DNA of 64,000 bases from Roseburia sp. 1XD42-69 (GTDB lineage Bacteria > Bacillota > Clostridia > Lachnospirales > Lachnospiraceae). The notes beneath the pieces were generated by a model. That model was not told the DNA's origin. It searched no databases and saw only the letters and a program-made list of their open reading frames with translations. Shown here one piece after another: positions 54,593-63,781 of this stretch. The stretch spans positions 62,001 through 126,000 of the forward strand of contig NZ_RAZG01000003.1 in NCBI RefSeq assembly GCF_003612565.1, given 5' to 3'. The position numbers were made by a program, and so were the translations under genes. Within the stretch, counting starts at the first letter, position 1; every line of letters starts with the position of its first letter.

Positions 54593-55126
54593 ATGAAGGC
54601 ATGGAAACATTTAAAAACAATTCTGCACCACAAAGCCCTGGTGAGAGCAGGCTGCTTTAAAGTGGGGCTTTACCGCCAGGGGCTGTTCCACGATATGTCC
54701 AAATATTCCCCCACAGAGTTTTTCGTGGGGTGCAGGTATTTTCAGGGGGATAAAAGCCCCAACAATGCGGAGCGGGCCAAGAAAGGCTACTCTGCCGCCT
54801 GGCTGCACCACAAGGGAAGGAACAAGCATCACCTGGAATATTGGATTGACTATTCTGTGGATAAAGATATTATGACAGGCATGAAAATGCCGGTGAATTA
54901 TGTGGTGGAGATGTTTATTGACCGCATGTCGGCCAGTAAGAATTATCAGAAAGAAAAATATACGGATAGAAGCCCTCTGGAATATTTTGAAAGAGGCAGG
55001 GGCCATTATATGATGCACCCGGAGACGGAGGCCCTTTTGGAAAAGCTTTTGGTGATGCTGGCGGAAAAAGGGGAAGATGAGACGTTTCGTTATATCCGCC
55101 AGGAAGTGCTGAAAAATAAAAAATGA
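54593..55126 (+). CDS. DUF5662 family protein
   Basis: 177 residues. Helical protein with conserved His/Asp pairs: QGLFHDMSKYSPTEF near residue 28, AAWLHHKGRNKHHLEYW near 67 and MPVNYVVEMFIDR. This matches a family I know as DUF5662, with an HD-like arrangement that could bind a metal; activity is unknown. It starts 21 nt after the GH13 gene and ends 21 nt before trpS, so likely in one operon. Confidence 0.78.
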   Translation: MKAWKHLKTILHHKALVRAGCFKVGLYRQGLFHDMSKYSPTEFFVGCRYFQGDKSPNNAERAKKGYSAAWLHHKGRNKHHLEYWIDYSVDKDIMTGMKMPVNYVVEMFIDRMSASKNYQKEKYTDRSPLEYFERGRGHYMMHPETEALLEKLLVMLAEKGEDETFRYIRQEVLKNKK

Positions 55127-55147
55127 TTTAAGAAAAGAGGAAGAGAC

Positions 55148-56155
55148 ATGCTGGGAGACAAGAAAATATTATACAGCGGAATGCAGGCCACAGGAACCCT
55201 GACTTTGGGGAATTATCTGGGGGCATTAAAAAATTGGGTAAGCCTGAATGAGGAATATGAGTGTTTATATGGAGTGATGGACCTCCACTCCCTTACCGTA
55301 AGGCAGGAGCCGGCGGAATTCCGGAAAAACGCCAGGTCTTTATACGCCCTCTATGTGGCGGCGGGCCTTGACCCGGAAAAAAACTGCATCTATTTTCAGT
55401 CCCATGTCTCCGGCCACGCAGAGCTGAGCTGGATTTTAGGCTGCTTTACTTACATGGGGGAATTAAACCGCATGACACAGTTTAAAGACAAGGCCTCCAA
55501 ACATGCGGACAATATTAACGCAGGGCTGTATACTTACCCGGTGCTGATGGCGGCGGATATTCTTTTGTACCAGTCCGACGTGGTGCCTGTGGGGGTGGAC
55601 CAAAAACAGCATCTGGAAATTACCCGGGATATCGCCCAGAGGTTTAACGCCATTTACGGGGATGTGTTTACCGTTCCCCAGGCATATATTCCCAAAACCG
55701 GGGCAAAAATCATGAGCCTTCAGGAGCCGGAAAAGAAAATGTCAAAATCAGACGAAAATGCCAATGCAACCATTTATCTCTTGGATGACAAAGACGTCAT
55801 TATCCGGAAATTCAAGCGGGCAGTGACGGATTCCGGCAGCGAAGTGCGTTACGCACCCCAGGAAAAGCCCGGTGTCAGCAATCTCATGGAAATCTACAGT
55901 TGTGTCACAGGGAAAGGCCATGGAGAAATCGAAAAAGACTTTGCAGGAAAGGGATACGGAGACTTTAAGATGGCGGCGGGGGAGGCAGTGGCGGAATGCC
56001 TTGCCCCCCTGCAGGAGAAGTACAAAGAGCTTATGGCAGACAAAGCTTATATCGATTCTATGATTAAAAATAACGATGAAAAGGCCCAGTATTATGCCAA
56101 TAAGACTTTGCGGAAAGTCCAGAAAAAAGTGGGGCTCACAGAAAAAATCCGTTAA
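55148..56155 (+). CDS. trpS: Tryptophanyl-tRNA synthetase
   Basis: 335 residues, class Ic. HIGH-like motif TGTLTLGNYLGALK near residue 18, YGVMDLHSLTV, MAADILLYQSDVVPVGVDQKQHLE, and the KMSKS motif in EKKMSKSDENAN near residue 195. Normal length. No T-box leader fits in the 21-nt gap upstream. About 125 nt separate it from sigK. Confidence 0.96.
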   Translation: MLGDKKILYSGMQATGTLTLGNYLGALKNWVSLNEEYECLYGVMDLHSLTVRQEPAEFRKNARSLYALYVAAGLDPEKNCIYFQSHVSGHAELSWILGCFTYMGELNRMTQFKDKASKHADNINAGLYTYPVLMAADILLYQSDVVPVGVDQKQHLEITRDIAQRFNAIYGDVFTVPQAYIPKTGAKIMSLQEPEKKMSKSDENANATIYLLDDKDVIIRKFKRAVTDSGSEVRYAPQEKPGVSNLMEIYSCVTGKGHGEIEKDFAGKGYGDFKMAAGEAVAECLAPLQEKYKELMADKAYIDSMIKNNDEKAQYYANKTLRKVQKKVGLTEKIR

Positions 56156-56280
56156 AAAGGGAAGAAAAAAGCCTGCCCCAGAGCTGTTTAAAAATAGGAT
56201 ATGCCAAGATTTCATAGGAAAAGCACCAACAACATGGCCGAAACATAGGATATATCAAGTAAGTTTTTTAAGGTGCTGGC

Positions 56281-56907
56281 TTGAAAACTTTTTTATCTCC
56301 TCTTACTGCAAAAGAGGAACAGGCGTATTTTAAGCGTTGGAAGGAGGGAGACTTAGAGGCAAAACATGCATTAATCGAGCATAACATGCGGCTGGTGGCG
56401 CATATCTGCAGGAAGTATCAGAATATGGAGGAGGATATGGAAGATTTAATTTCCATAGGAACCATAGGTCTGATCAAGGGTGTGTCCACTTTCCAGGAGG
56501 GCTACGGCAGCAAACTGGCTACTTATGCGGCGAGGTGCATTGAAAATGAACTGCTTATGTATTTTCGTTCCAAAAAGAAAGTGTCCAGGGAGATTTCCCT
56601 CTATGAGCCTATTGGCACAGATAAAGAGGGAAACCAGATTCAGCTAATGGATGTGGTGGAATCCCAGGATAAGGACATTGTGGAACAATTGGAGCTGAAA
56701 CGGAAAATTAAAAAACTTTATGAGTTAATGCCCCAGGTATTAAATGAACGGGAAAAGAAGATTCTTTCTATGCGCTATGGACTGGAGGGGAAAAAACCTG
56801 TCACCCAGCGGGAGATTGCGGGACAGATGAAAATATCCCGCTCCTATGTCTCCAGGATAGAAAAGAGCGCACTGGAAAAATTAAGGCTAAGTTTTATAGA
56901 AGGGTAA
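56281..56907 (+). CDS. sigK: RNA polymerase sigma factor SigK (late mother cell), without pro-sequence
   Basis: 208 residues. Typical SigK: LSPLTAKEEQAYF at the start, [69 protein letters not shown] and SRSYVSRIEKSALEKLR. It starts at TTG 56281 with AAGGTG upstream; an in-frame stop at 56269-56271 rules out a longer product. Thus the roughly 20-residue hydrophobic pro-sequence of Bacillus sigma-K is missing, as known for Clostridioides difficile. The gene is uninterrupted, with no skin element. It ends at a terminator that overlaps the comM promoter. Confidence 0.93.
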   Translation: MKTFLSPLTAKEEQAYFKRWKEGDLEAKHALIEHNMRLVAHICRKYQNMEEDMEDLISIGTIGLIKGVSTFQEGYGSKLATYAARCIENELLMYFRSKKKVSREISLYEPIGTDKEGNQIQLMDVVESQDKDIVEQLELKRKIKKLYELMPQVLNEREKKILSMRYGLEGKKPVTQREIAGQMKISRSYVSRIEKSALEKLRLSFIEG

Positions 56908-56935
56908 GCCGAAATAAAACGGATAAAAAATCATA

Positions 56936-56964
56936 TTGGAAAAAGATGGGAATTGTGGTATACT
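56936..56964 (+). promoter_or_regulatory. Promoter of comM, buried in the sigK terminator
   Basis: TTGGAA (56936-56941), 17 bp, TATACT (56959-56964). The -10 box lies in the loop of the sigK terminator hairpin and the start of transcription would be in its 3' arm. Confidence 0.6.
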
Positions 56965-56980
56965 AATCCCATCTTTTTTA
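56940..56980 (+). terminator. Terminator of sigK
   Basis: AAAAAGATGGGA (56940-56951) pairs with TCCCATCTTTTTT (56967-56979) around a 15-nt loop, ending in six Ts. Confidence 0.85.
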
Positions 56981-57036
56981 TGTGTGTCTCTCGGCAGTTC
57001 GCCGGCATAATCCTTTTTACCAGAAAGGAATTGAAT

Positions 57037-58560
57037 ATGTACAGTATCGTAAAAACAGCCATTGTCCGGGGAATGGACAGCGTCTTTGTGGGTGTGGAGG
57101 CTGATGTGAGCGAGGGCCTTCCTGTTTTTGAGATGGTGGGCTTTCTGTCCTCCGAGGTAAAGGAGGCAAAGGAGAGGGTGAGAACTGCCCTGAGAAACTC
57201 CGGGTACAGGCTTCCCGTAAAGAGAATTACCATAAATTTGTCCCCGGCAGGGGTGCGGAAAACGGGTTCCGGCTTTGATCTGCCTATTGCCATTGCGGTT
57301 TTAGCCGCCCTGGGGGAAGTTCCCCAGGAAAATTTAAGAGATAGCCTGGTTTTGGGGGAAATCGGCCTTCAGGGGAATGTAAGCCCCATCCGGGGCGTGC
57401 TGCCCATTGTGGCAAGCGCTGCGGGGGAGGGCATAAAGAGATGCATCATTCCCCTGGAAAATATAGAGGAGGCAAAATTAATCCCTGGCATGGAGATTTG
57501 GGGAATTTCCCATATCAGCCAGGGGGTGGATTACCTTAAGGGCAGGAAATATAAAGAAACCCGGCAGGGGAAAAAAGAGCGGGAAAAACCCAGGGTATGC
57601 CCCTTGGATTTCGCGGAAATTAACGGGCAGAAAAGTGCAAAACGCGCCTGTGAGGCGGCGGTGGCGGGGATGCATAATATGCTTATGATAGGCCCTCCCG
57701 GCAGCGGAAAGACTATGCTTGCAAAAAGGATTCCGGGAATTTTGCCTCCTATGACTGAAAAAGAGCAGTTGGAACTCTCCAAAATATACAGTGTCTGCGG
57801 TTTGCTGCCAAAGGAGGGCGGACTTATCAGGGAGCGCCCTTTCAGAAGCCCACACCACACTGTAAGCCCGGCAGGGCTCACCGGGGGAGGGGGAATCCCA
57901 AAGCCTGGCGAGATAAGCCTTGCCCACAGAGGGGTGCTGTTTTTAGACGAACTGCCGGAGTTTAAAAAGACTACCCTGGAGATATTGCGGCAGCCTATGG
58001 AGGAGCGGCAGATACAGCTGGTGCGCCAGTGGGGAAATTTCTGTTACCCTGCGGATTTTATGCTGGTGGCCGCCATGAACCCCTGCAAATGCGGCTATTA
58101 TCCCGACAGGAACCGCTGCAGCTGCACAGAGGAGTCCATCCGGCGGTATTTAAATAGAATCAGCATGCCTCTTTTAGACAGAATTGATATCTGTGTGGAA
58201 ACGTTCCAGATTCCCTACGAGGATTTGGTGTCATGTGGGGAAAATGAACCCTCGGAAAAAATCAGGGATCGGATAAGGGCTGCATGGGAGAGACAGAAAA
58301 CAAGATTTCAGGGCACAGATATCTGCTATAACAGCCGGATTCCTGCCGGGGACATAGAAAAATACTGTAACCTTAGGGAAGAGCAGAAAAAATATATGGA
58401 AAAAATCTACGCTTCCCTGAATTTATCCGCCAGGGGATACCATAAAATTTTAAAAACGGCACGGACCATTGCGGATTTGGAAAACAGTGAAGAAATTCTC
58501 CAGAGGCATTTAAATGAGGCAGTTTGTTACCGTGGATTGGACAAAAAATATTGGGGGTAA
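57037..58560 (+). CDS. comM: ComM/YifB-like Mg-chelatase-fold ATPase
   Basis: 507 residues from ATG 57037 (AAAGGAA upstream; frame extends to 56953 into the terminator). N-terminal Lon-protease-like fold (VFVGVEADVSEGLPVFEMVG, GSGFDLPIAIAVLA), then AAA+ core with Walker A GPPGSGKTMLAKR near residue 215, Walker B GVLFLDELPEF, and the Cys-rich loop MNPCKCGYYPDRNRCSC. In Gram-negative bacteria ComM is a branch-migration helicase for natural transformation. It is 2 nt before dprA, supporting a DNA-uptake link. Confidence 0.92.
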   Translation: MYSIVKTAIVRGMDSVFVGVEADVSEGLPVFEMVGFLSSEVKEAKERVRTALRNSGYRLPVKRITINLSPAGVRKTGSGFDLPIAIAVLAALGEVPQENLRDSLVLGEIGLQGNVSPIRGVLPIVASAAGEGIKRCIIPLENIEEAKLIPGMEIWGISHISQGVDYLKGRKYKETRQGKKEREKPRVCPLDFAEINGQKSAKRACEAAVAGMHNMLMIGPPGSGKTMLAKRIPGILPPMTEKEQLELSKIYSVCGLLPKEGGLIRERPFRSPHHTVSPAGLTGGGGIPKPGEISLAHRGVLFLDELPEFKKTTLEILRQPMEERQIQLVRQWGNFCYPADFMLVAAMNPCKCGYYPDRNRCSCTEESIRRYLNRISMPLLDRIDICVETFQIPYEDLVSCGENEPSEKIRDRIRAAWERQKTRFQGTDICYNSRIPAGDIEKYCNLREEQKKYMEKIYASLNLSARGYHKILKTARTIADLENSEEILQRHLNEAVCYRGLDKKYWG

Positions 58561-58562
58561 AT

Positions 58563-59648
58563 ATGGAAGAAGAATTAAAATACAGATACTGGATAAAATC
58601 TGTTCCCGGAATTGGGAATAAAAAACAGAAAAAGTTAGTAGAATATTGTGGCAGTGCAAAAGAAGTGTACCGTCTGACGGAAAAACAGCTTTTATCGGTT
58701 CAGGGCATCGGGAAAAGAGATGCGGCACAGATTATAGACAGCAAAAAAAACTGGATTCTGGAAAAGGAAGCAGAACTTTTGACAAAAAAGGGAATTCGCA
58801 TGGTTTCCATGGAGGAGGAGAGTTTTCCGGAAAAACTTTTAAATATTCCCGGCGGCCCTTACGCCATTTTTTACAAGGGAAATCTCCCGGAACCAAAAAA
58901 GACTGGGGCCATCGTAGGGGCGAGAAGCTGTTCCGCCTACGGCAAAACCATGGCTTTAAATCTGGGACAATGCCTTGCCGGGGAAGGGATTCAGGTGGTA
59001 AGCGGCATGGCGGCAGGGATAGATTCCTTCGGTCACTGGGGAGCCATCAAGGGCGGGGGAAAAACATTTGCGGTACTTGGCTGCGGGGTGGACGTGTGTT
59101 ATCCCAGAGGAGCCCTGGAACTCTACGAAAGGATTTTGGAAAAAGGCGGAATTATCTCGGAATACCTTCCCGGCACAGTGCCTGCTCCCGGGCGCTTTCC
59201 CATGAGAAACCGGTTAATCAGCGCTTTTTCCGACTTTGTGGTGGTGGTGGAGGCAAAAGAGAAAAGCGGCTCTTTAATTACCGCAGAATTTGCCTTAGAG
59301 CAGGGGAGAGATATTTACGCTGTTCCGGGCAGACTTGACGATATGTTAAGCAGAGGGTGCAACCGGCTAATTTCTGAGGGCGCAGGAATTATTTTATCAC
59401 CGGAAGAATTTCTTTTGGACCTGGGATTTTCTGGGGGTTCGGGGAAAACGGGGAGCCAAAATGAAAAAATGGTACTTGAAAAAGAAGAATTGTTGGTGTA
59501 TAGTTGCTTTGGTTTACATGCAAAAACAATAGAGGAGTTAGTTTTGCATACCGGGCTTAGTGCAGGCGTTGTTGCGGACCTGTTGGTAAAGCTTATGATG
59601 AAAGGTATAGTTGAGGAAGAATTTAAAAACCGTTACAGAAAAGTATAG
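58563..59648 (+). CDS. dprA: DprA, DNA-processing protein
   Basis: 361 residues from ATG 58563. N-terminal helix-hairpin-helix part (VPGIGNKKQKKLVEYCG, VQGIGKRDAAQI), then the Rossmann-like DprA core with VGARSCSAYGKTMALNL, VVSGMAAGIDSFGHWGAI, VLGCGVDVCYPRG, RFPMRNRLISAFSDFVVVVE and SGSLITAEFALEQGRDIYAVPG, and a winged-helix end. DprA loads RecA on incoming single-stranded DNA. Follows comM by 2 nt and precedes topA by 27 nt. Confidence 0.95.
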   Translation: MEEELKYRYWIKSVPGIGNKKQKKLVEYCGSAKEVYRLTEKQLLSVQGIGKRDAAQIIDSKKNWILEKEAELLTKKGIRMVSMEEESFPEKLLNIPGGPYAIFYKGNLPEPKKTGAIVGARSCSAYGKTMALNLGQCLAGEGIQVVSGMAAGIDSFGHWGAIKGGGKTFAVLGCGVDVCYPRGALELYERILEKGGIISEYLPGTVPAPGRFPMRNRLISAFSDFVVVVEAKEKSGSLITAEFALEQGRDIYAVPGRLDDMLSRGCNRLISEGAGIILSPEEFLLDLGFSGGSGKTGSQNEKMVLEKEELLVYSCFGLHAKTIEELVLHTGLSAGVVADLLVKLMMKGIVEEEFKNRYRKV

Positions 59649-59675
59649 AAAAGAGATAAAGGAGTGTATGGTACA

Positions 59676-61769
59676 ATGGCGAAATACCTTGTTATCGTGG
59701 AATCACCTGCAAAAGTAAAGACAATACAGAAATTTTTAGGGAAAAATTATGAAGTGGCAGCTTCCAACGGACATGTGAGGGATTTCCCAAAGAGCCAGTG
59801 GGGAATCGATGTGGAGCATGACTTCGAGCCAAAATATATTACAATCCGGGGAAAAGGGGATATTCTTGCCAAGCTTAGAAAAGAAGTAAAAAAAGCGGAC
59901 AAAGTGTATCTGGCAACTGACCCTGACCGGGAGGGGGAGGCCATTTCCTGGCATCTCACCAAAGCATTAAAGCTGGAGGATAAAAAGGTTTATCGCATAA
60001 CTTTTAATGAAATCACAAAAAATGCAGTGAAATCTTCCCTAAAAGAACCCCGGGAAGTGGACATGGATTTAGTGGATGCCCAGCAGGCAAGGCGGATGTT
60101 GGACAGAATGGTTGGATATAAAATAAGCCCCCTTTTGTGGGTAAAAGTGAAGCGCGGCTTAAGTGCAGGAAGAGTGCAGTCTGTGGCACTGCGCATTATC
60201 TGTGACAGGGAGGAGGAGATTAACGCCTTCATCCCCCAGGAGTACTGGACATTGGATGCCAAATTAAATATCCATGGGGAAAAACGTCCCCTCATTGCAA
60301 AATTCCACGGAACCAAAGAGGGAAAATTGACCATCGGTTCCAAAGAAGAAGTGGAAAAAATAAAAAAAGAAGTGGAAAAAACAGATTTTTTTGTGGAGGA
60401 AGTGAAAAAGGGAGAGCGCACCAAGAAAGCCCCTCTGCCCTTTACTACCAGTACTTTACAGCAGGAAGCCTCCAAGGTGTTAAATTTTTCCATTCAAAAA
60501 ACTATGCGTATTGCACAGCAGCTGTATGAAGGAGTGGATATAAAAGGCCAGGGAACCGTGGGAATCATTACCTATTTAAGGACAGATTCCGTGCGTATCT
60601 CCGAGGAGGCCGACAAAACGGCAAGAGAATATATCGCAGAGGCATATGGCGATAAGTATGTGGCGAAAGATACTTCCGCTGCAAAAAAGAATCCGGCCAA
60701 GATACAGGATGCCCATGAGGCCATCCGTCCCTCTGACATTACCCGCACCCCTGTGATGGTAAAGGAGTCTTTATCCAGGGATCAGTTCAGGCTGTATCAG
60801 CTTATCTGGAAGCGCTTTGCGGCAAGCCGTATGAATCCTGCGGTATACGAGACAATCTCCGTAAAAATCGGGGCAGGGCTTTACCGCTTTACATCCTCCG
60901 CTTCCAAAGTGGTATTTGACGGTTTTATGTCCGTCTACACAAATGATGAGGATGAAAAGCCGGAAAACAATACCATGCTGAAAGACATAGACAAAGATAC
61001 ATCCTTACAACTTGGGGAATTTGATGAAAAACAACATTTTACCCAGCCGCCTGCCCATTACACGGAGGCTTCCCTGGTGAAAGCCCTGGAGGAACTTGGA
61101 ATCGGACGTCCAAGTACATATTCCCCCACCATCACCACACTCCTGGGGCGCCGTTACGTGGTAAAAGAAAATAAAAACCTCTACATTACAGAGCTGGGGG
61201 AAGTGGTAAACTCCATTATGAAAGAGTCTTTCCCCACCATTGTGGATGAGCATTTTACCGCAAATATGGAATCCCTTTTAGATAAAGTGGAGGAGGGGTC
61301 TGTCAACTGGAAAACAGTGGTGAGCAATTTTTATCCCGACTTGGAGGAAGCGGTAAACACAGCGGAACAGGAACTGGAAAAAATCCAAATCGAAGATGAG
61401 GTCACGGATGTTATCTGTGAGGAGTGCGGCAGGAACATGGTGGTAAAATACGGCCCCCACGGCAAATTTCTGGCATGTCCGGGATTCCCTGACTGCAGAA
61501 ACACAAAACCTTATCTGGAAAAAATCGGTGTAAACTGCCCCTTATGCGGCAGGGAAGTGGTGTTAAAAAAGACAAAAAAAGGCAGAAAATATTACGGCTG
61601 TGAAAATAATCCGGAGTGCGAATTTATGTCCTGGCAGAAGCCTTCCACAAAAAAATGCCCGAAATGCGGAGGGTATATGGTGGAAAAAGGAAACAAGCTT
61701 GCCTGTGCCAATGAACAGTGCGGACACAGCGAAAATAAGCCGTCGAAGGAGGAAGCGGAAGAGTCCTAG
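59676..61769 (+). CDS. topA: DNA topoisomerase I
   Basis: 697 residues from ATG 59676 (GTG 59664 in frame lies in the ribosome site GGAG). Type IA topoisomerase relaxing negative supercoils. TOPRIM domain with LVIVESPAKVKTIQKFLG and the ATDPDREGEAISWHL acidic cluster. The active tyrosine is Tyr300 in TYLRTDSVRIS, and IGRPSTYSPTITTLLGR follows. The C-terminal end carries Cys4 zinc motifs (CEECGRNMVVKYG, CPLCGREVVL, CPKCGGYMVEK), the last one with CANEQC. Typical order dprA-topA-codY for Firmicutes. Confidence 0.97.
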   Translation: MAKYLVIVESPAKVKTIQKFLGKNYEVAASNGHVRDFPKSQWGIDVEHDFEPKYITIRGKGDILAKLRKEVKKADKVYLATDPDREGEAISWHLTKALKLEDKKVYRITFNEITKNAVKSSLKEPREVDMDLVDAQQARRMLDRMVGYKISPLLWVKVKRGLSAGRVQSVALRIICDREEEINAFIPQEYWTLDAKLNIHGEKRPLIAKFHGTKEGKLTIGSKEEVEKIKKEVEKTDFFVEEVKKGERTKKAPLPFTTSTLQQEASKVLNFSIQKTMRIAQQLYEGVDIKGQGTVGIITYLRTDSVRISEEADKTAREYIAEAYGDKYVAKDTSAAKKNPAKIQDAHEAIRPSDITRTPVMVKESLSRDQFRLYQLIWKRFAASRMNPAVYETISVKIGAGLYRFTSSASKVVFDGFMSVYTNDEDEKPENNTMLKDIDKDTSLQLGEFDEKQHFTQPPAHYTEASLVKALEELGIGRPSTYSPTITTLLGRRYVVKENKNLYITELGEVVNSIMKESFPTIVDEHFTANMESLLDKVEEGSVNWKTVVSNFYPDLEEAVNTAEQELEKIQIEDEVTDVICEECGRNMVVKYGPHGKFLACPGFPDCRNTKPYLEKIGVNCPLCGREVVLKKTKKGRKYYGCENNPECEFMSWQKPSTKKCPKCGGYMVEKGNKLACANEQCGHSENKPSKEEAEES

Positions 61770-61795
61770 GCGGGATAAGTCTGCGCCTTTTTTTG
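61768..61795 (+). terminator. Weak terminator at the topA stop
   Basis: AGGCG (61768-61772) pairs with CGCCT (61784-61788), followed by seven more Ts. The stem begins inside the topA stop codon. Confidence 0.5.
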
Positions 61796-61888
61796 AAAAG
61801 GAAAACGGGAATCTTGAATTTTCTAAATGAATATGCTAGAATAAGATTTGGTTACAGAAATTTCGGAGTATTCATGAGGAGGTAACTT

Positions 61889-62671
61889 ATGAGCGTGCAG
61901 TTGTTGGATAAAACCAGGAAGATTAATAAGCTTCTCCATAATAACAGCTCGTCCAAAGTGGTATTTAATGATATCTGCGATGTTCTCACGGAAATTTTAA
62001 AATCCAATATTCTTGTAATCAGCAAAAAAGGAAAAGTCCTTGGATGCAGCAGCGGATACGGAATCGATGAGATTCATGAGTTGATTGTGGAGGAAGTGGG
62101 TGGATTTATTGACCCTCAGTTAAACGAACGTCTTTTGGGAATTCTCTCCACAAAAGAAAATGTAAATCTGGAGACTTTGGGCTTTGAAAGAGACGCAAAA
62201 AGGTATAGTGCAATTATTACGCCTATTGATATCGCAGGGGAACGCCTTGGGACTTTATTTGTGTACCGGTGTGATTCCCAGTATGACATAGACGATATTA
62301 TTTTAAGCGAGTATGGTACTACCGTGGTAGGGCTTGAGATGATGCGATCCGTAAACGAGGAGAGCGCAGAGGAAAGCCGTAAGATTCAGATCGTAAAATC
62401 CGCCATCAACACACTGTCCTTTTCTGAATTGGAAGCCATCACCCATATCTTTGATGAGTTAGAGGGCAACGAGGGGATTTTAGTGGCAAGCAAAATTGCG
62501 GACCGGGTGGGAATTACCAGGTCTGTTATTGTCAATGCCTTAAGAAAATTTGAAAGCGCCGGGGTAATTGAATCACGTTCCTCAGGAATGAAAGGGACAT
62601 ATATAAAAGTAATCAATGATGTTGTTTTTGACGAACTCTCAAAAATTAAAAAACAAAACGATAAGCATTAG
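61889..62671 (+). CDS. codY: CodY, global GTP/branched-chain amino acid-responsive regulator
   Basis: 260 residues. N-terminal GAF domain (LLDKTRKINKLLHNN, VLTEILKSNILVISKKGKVLG), linker, and C-terminal winged helix with ASKIADRVGITRSVIVNALRK, which matches the CodY DNA-recognition helix almost exactly. CodY represses nutrient-scavenging, sporulation and often motility genes when GTP and branched-chain amino acids are high. GAGGAGG lies upstream. It is followed by a terminator and the flagellar operon, the usual arrangement in Firmicutes. Confidence 0.97.
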   Translation: MSVQLLDKTRKINKLLHNNSSSKVVFNDICDVLTEILKSNILVISKKGKVLGCSSGYGIDEIHELIVEEVGGFIDPQLNERLLGILSTKENVNLETLGFERDAKRYSAIITPIDIAGERLGTLFVYRCDSQYDIDDIILSEYGTTVVGLEMMRSVNEESAEESRKIQIVKSAINTLSFSELEAITHIFDELEGNEGILVASKIADRVGITRSVIVNALRKFESAGVIESRSSGMKGTYIKVINDVVFDELSKIKKQNDKH

Positions 62672-62683
62672 GGACATAAGAAT

Positions 62684-62726
62684 AAAAGGTTTATAGGAAA
62701 AAAGTCTATGAACCTTTTTGATTTTT
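62684..62726 (+). terminator. Terminator of codY
   Basis: AAAAGGTTTATAG (62684-62696) pairs with CTATGAACCTTTT (62705-62717), followed by TTGATTTTT. Confidence 0.85.
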
Positions 62727-62820
62727 AGGAAAATTTTGACGAAAAAGGAAGAAATTTGGTCATATCTTGTGTTGAATTAGGAAAAAAATACAAGATAATG
62801 TAAAAAATCAAAAAAAAACC

Positions 62821-62848
62821 TTGTGTTTTTCGTAATATAATTTATAAT
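62821..62848 (+). promoter_or_regulatory. Promoter of the flgB flagellar operon
   Basis: TTGTGT (62821-62826), 16 bp, TATAAT (62843-62848), 45 nt before flgB. A second, weaker pair (TTGAAT 62772-62777, GATAAT 62794-62799) lies upstream. No sigma-D-type (TAAA...GCCGATAA) match was noticed, so a sigma-A start of the fla/che operon is likely. Confidence 0.6.
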
Positions 62849-62893
62849 ATAATAAGGTTATATTAGTAGTTCTATGCAGAAAGGAGAATCAAC

Positions 62894-63283
62894 ATGTTTT
62901 CATCCAATGTATTTAATTATATCAATGTCTTGGACAAAGCGGCAGATGCCAGCTGGCTTCGCACCCAGACGCTGGCCCATAACCTTTCCAATGTAGACAC
63001 GCCATATTACAAGAGAAAGGACGTGGATTTTCAGAGCGTTTTGAAGCAGGAGCTGGGGAATATGAAATATACCACATTGGACAGCAAGATTGACCATGCA
63101 GATTTGAGTCATCTGGAAGTGTCTACCTATGTAGATTCTGCCAATTATTCCTATCGGGAAGACCACAATAATGTGGATGTGGATACGGAAAATGTGGAAC
63201 TGGCATCCGAAGCCATTCGGTATAATGCTTTGACGGACAGTATGACGCGGGAATTTTCCAGTATACGGTCAGTTATAAAATAG
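62894..63283 (+). CDS. flgB: Flagellar basal-body rod protein FlgB
   Basis: 129 residues, the usual length. N-terminal rod signature LDKAADASWLRTQTLAHNLSNVDTPYYKRKDVDF and the C-terminal helix YNALTDSMTREFSSIRSVIK are as expected. Proximal rod subunit exported by the flagellar type III system. AAAGGAG upstream. First gene of the flagellar operon. Confidence 0.95.
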   Translation: MFSSNVFNYINVLDKAADASWLRTQTLAHNLSNVDTPYYKRKDVDFQSVLKQELGNMKYTTLDSKIDHADLSHLEVSTYVDSANYSYREDHNNVDVDTENVELASEAIRYNALTDSMTREFSSIRSVIK

Positions 63284-63313
63284 GATTGACATCATAAACA
63301 GGAGGAGAGGATT

Positions 63314-63757
63314 ATGGGATTATTTCAGGCCTTTGATATCTGTGCGTCAGGAATGACGGCTCAGCGGTTCCGAACAGATATCATTGCGGAAAATGTGGCC
63401 AATGTGAATACCACAAGGACAGAGGACGGCACGCCTTACAGAAGAAAAATGGTAACCTTTGCAGAGCGGGACAAAGATACTTTCTATACGCTCTTTACCA
63501 ACAAGACACGCCAGTACGGCGGCAACGGGGTGAAAGTTGCAAAGATATTAGACGATGAAGAGACAGACTACATCATGAAGTATGATCCTTCCCATCCGGA
63601 TGCAGATGAGAATGGATATGTATCTTATCCAAATGTGAACATTGTACAGGAGATGACAGATTTAATTGATGCCAGCAGGGGCTACGAGGCAAATGTCACG
63701 GCTTTTAATTCGGTGAAGTCTATGGCGCAGTCCGGTCTGCAGGTTGGCAAATCATAA
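63314..63757 (+). CDS. flgC: Flagellar basal-body rod protein FlgC
   Basis: 147 residues. N-terminal FDICASGMTAQRFRTDIIAENVANVNTT and C-terminal NVNIVQEMTDLIDASRGYEANVTAFNSVKSM are the FlgC rod signatures. It follows flgB by 30 nt with GGAGGAGAGG upstream and precedes fliE by 24 nt. Confidence 0.96.
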   Translation: MGLFQAFDICASGMTAQRFRTDIIAENVANVNTTRTEDGTPYRRKMVTFAERDKDTFYTLFTNKTRQYGGNGVKVAKILDDEETDYIMKYDPSHPDADENGYVSYPNVNIVQEMTDLIDASRGYEANVTAFNSVKSMAQSGLQVGKS

Positions 63758-63781
63758 CAGAAGGAATAGGAGGATAACGGG

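Noticed and set aside
56076-56333. Overlapping 85-residue frame between trpS and sigK as a sigK first exon or small gene
   Set aside because: Its reading frame differs from sigK, it overlaps both genes, and the product has no hydrophobic pro-sequence character.
62729-62745. CodY box upstream of flgB (AATTTTGACGAAAAA)
   Set aside because: Five mismatches to the 15-base consensus; too weak in such AT-rich DNA.
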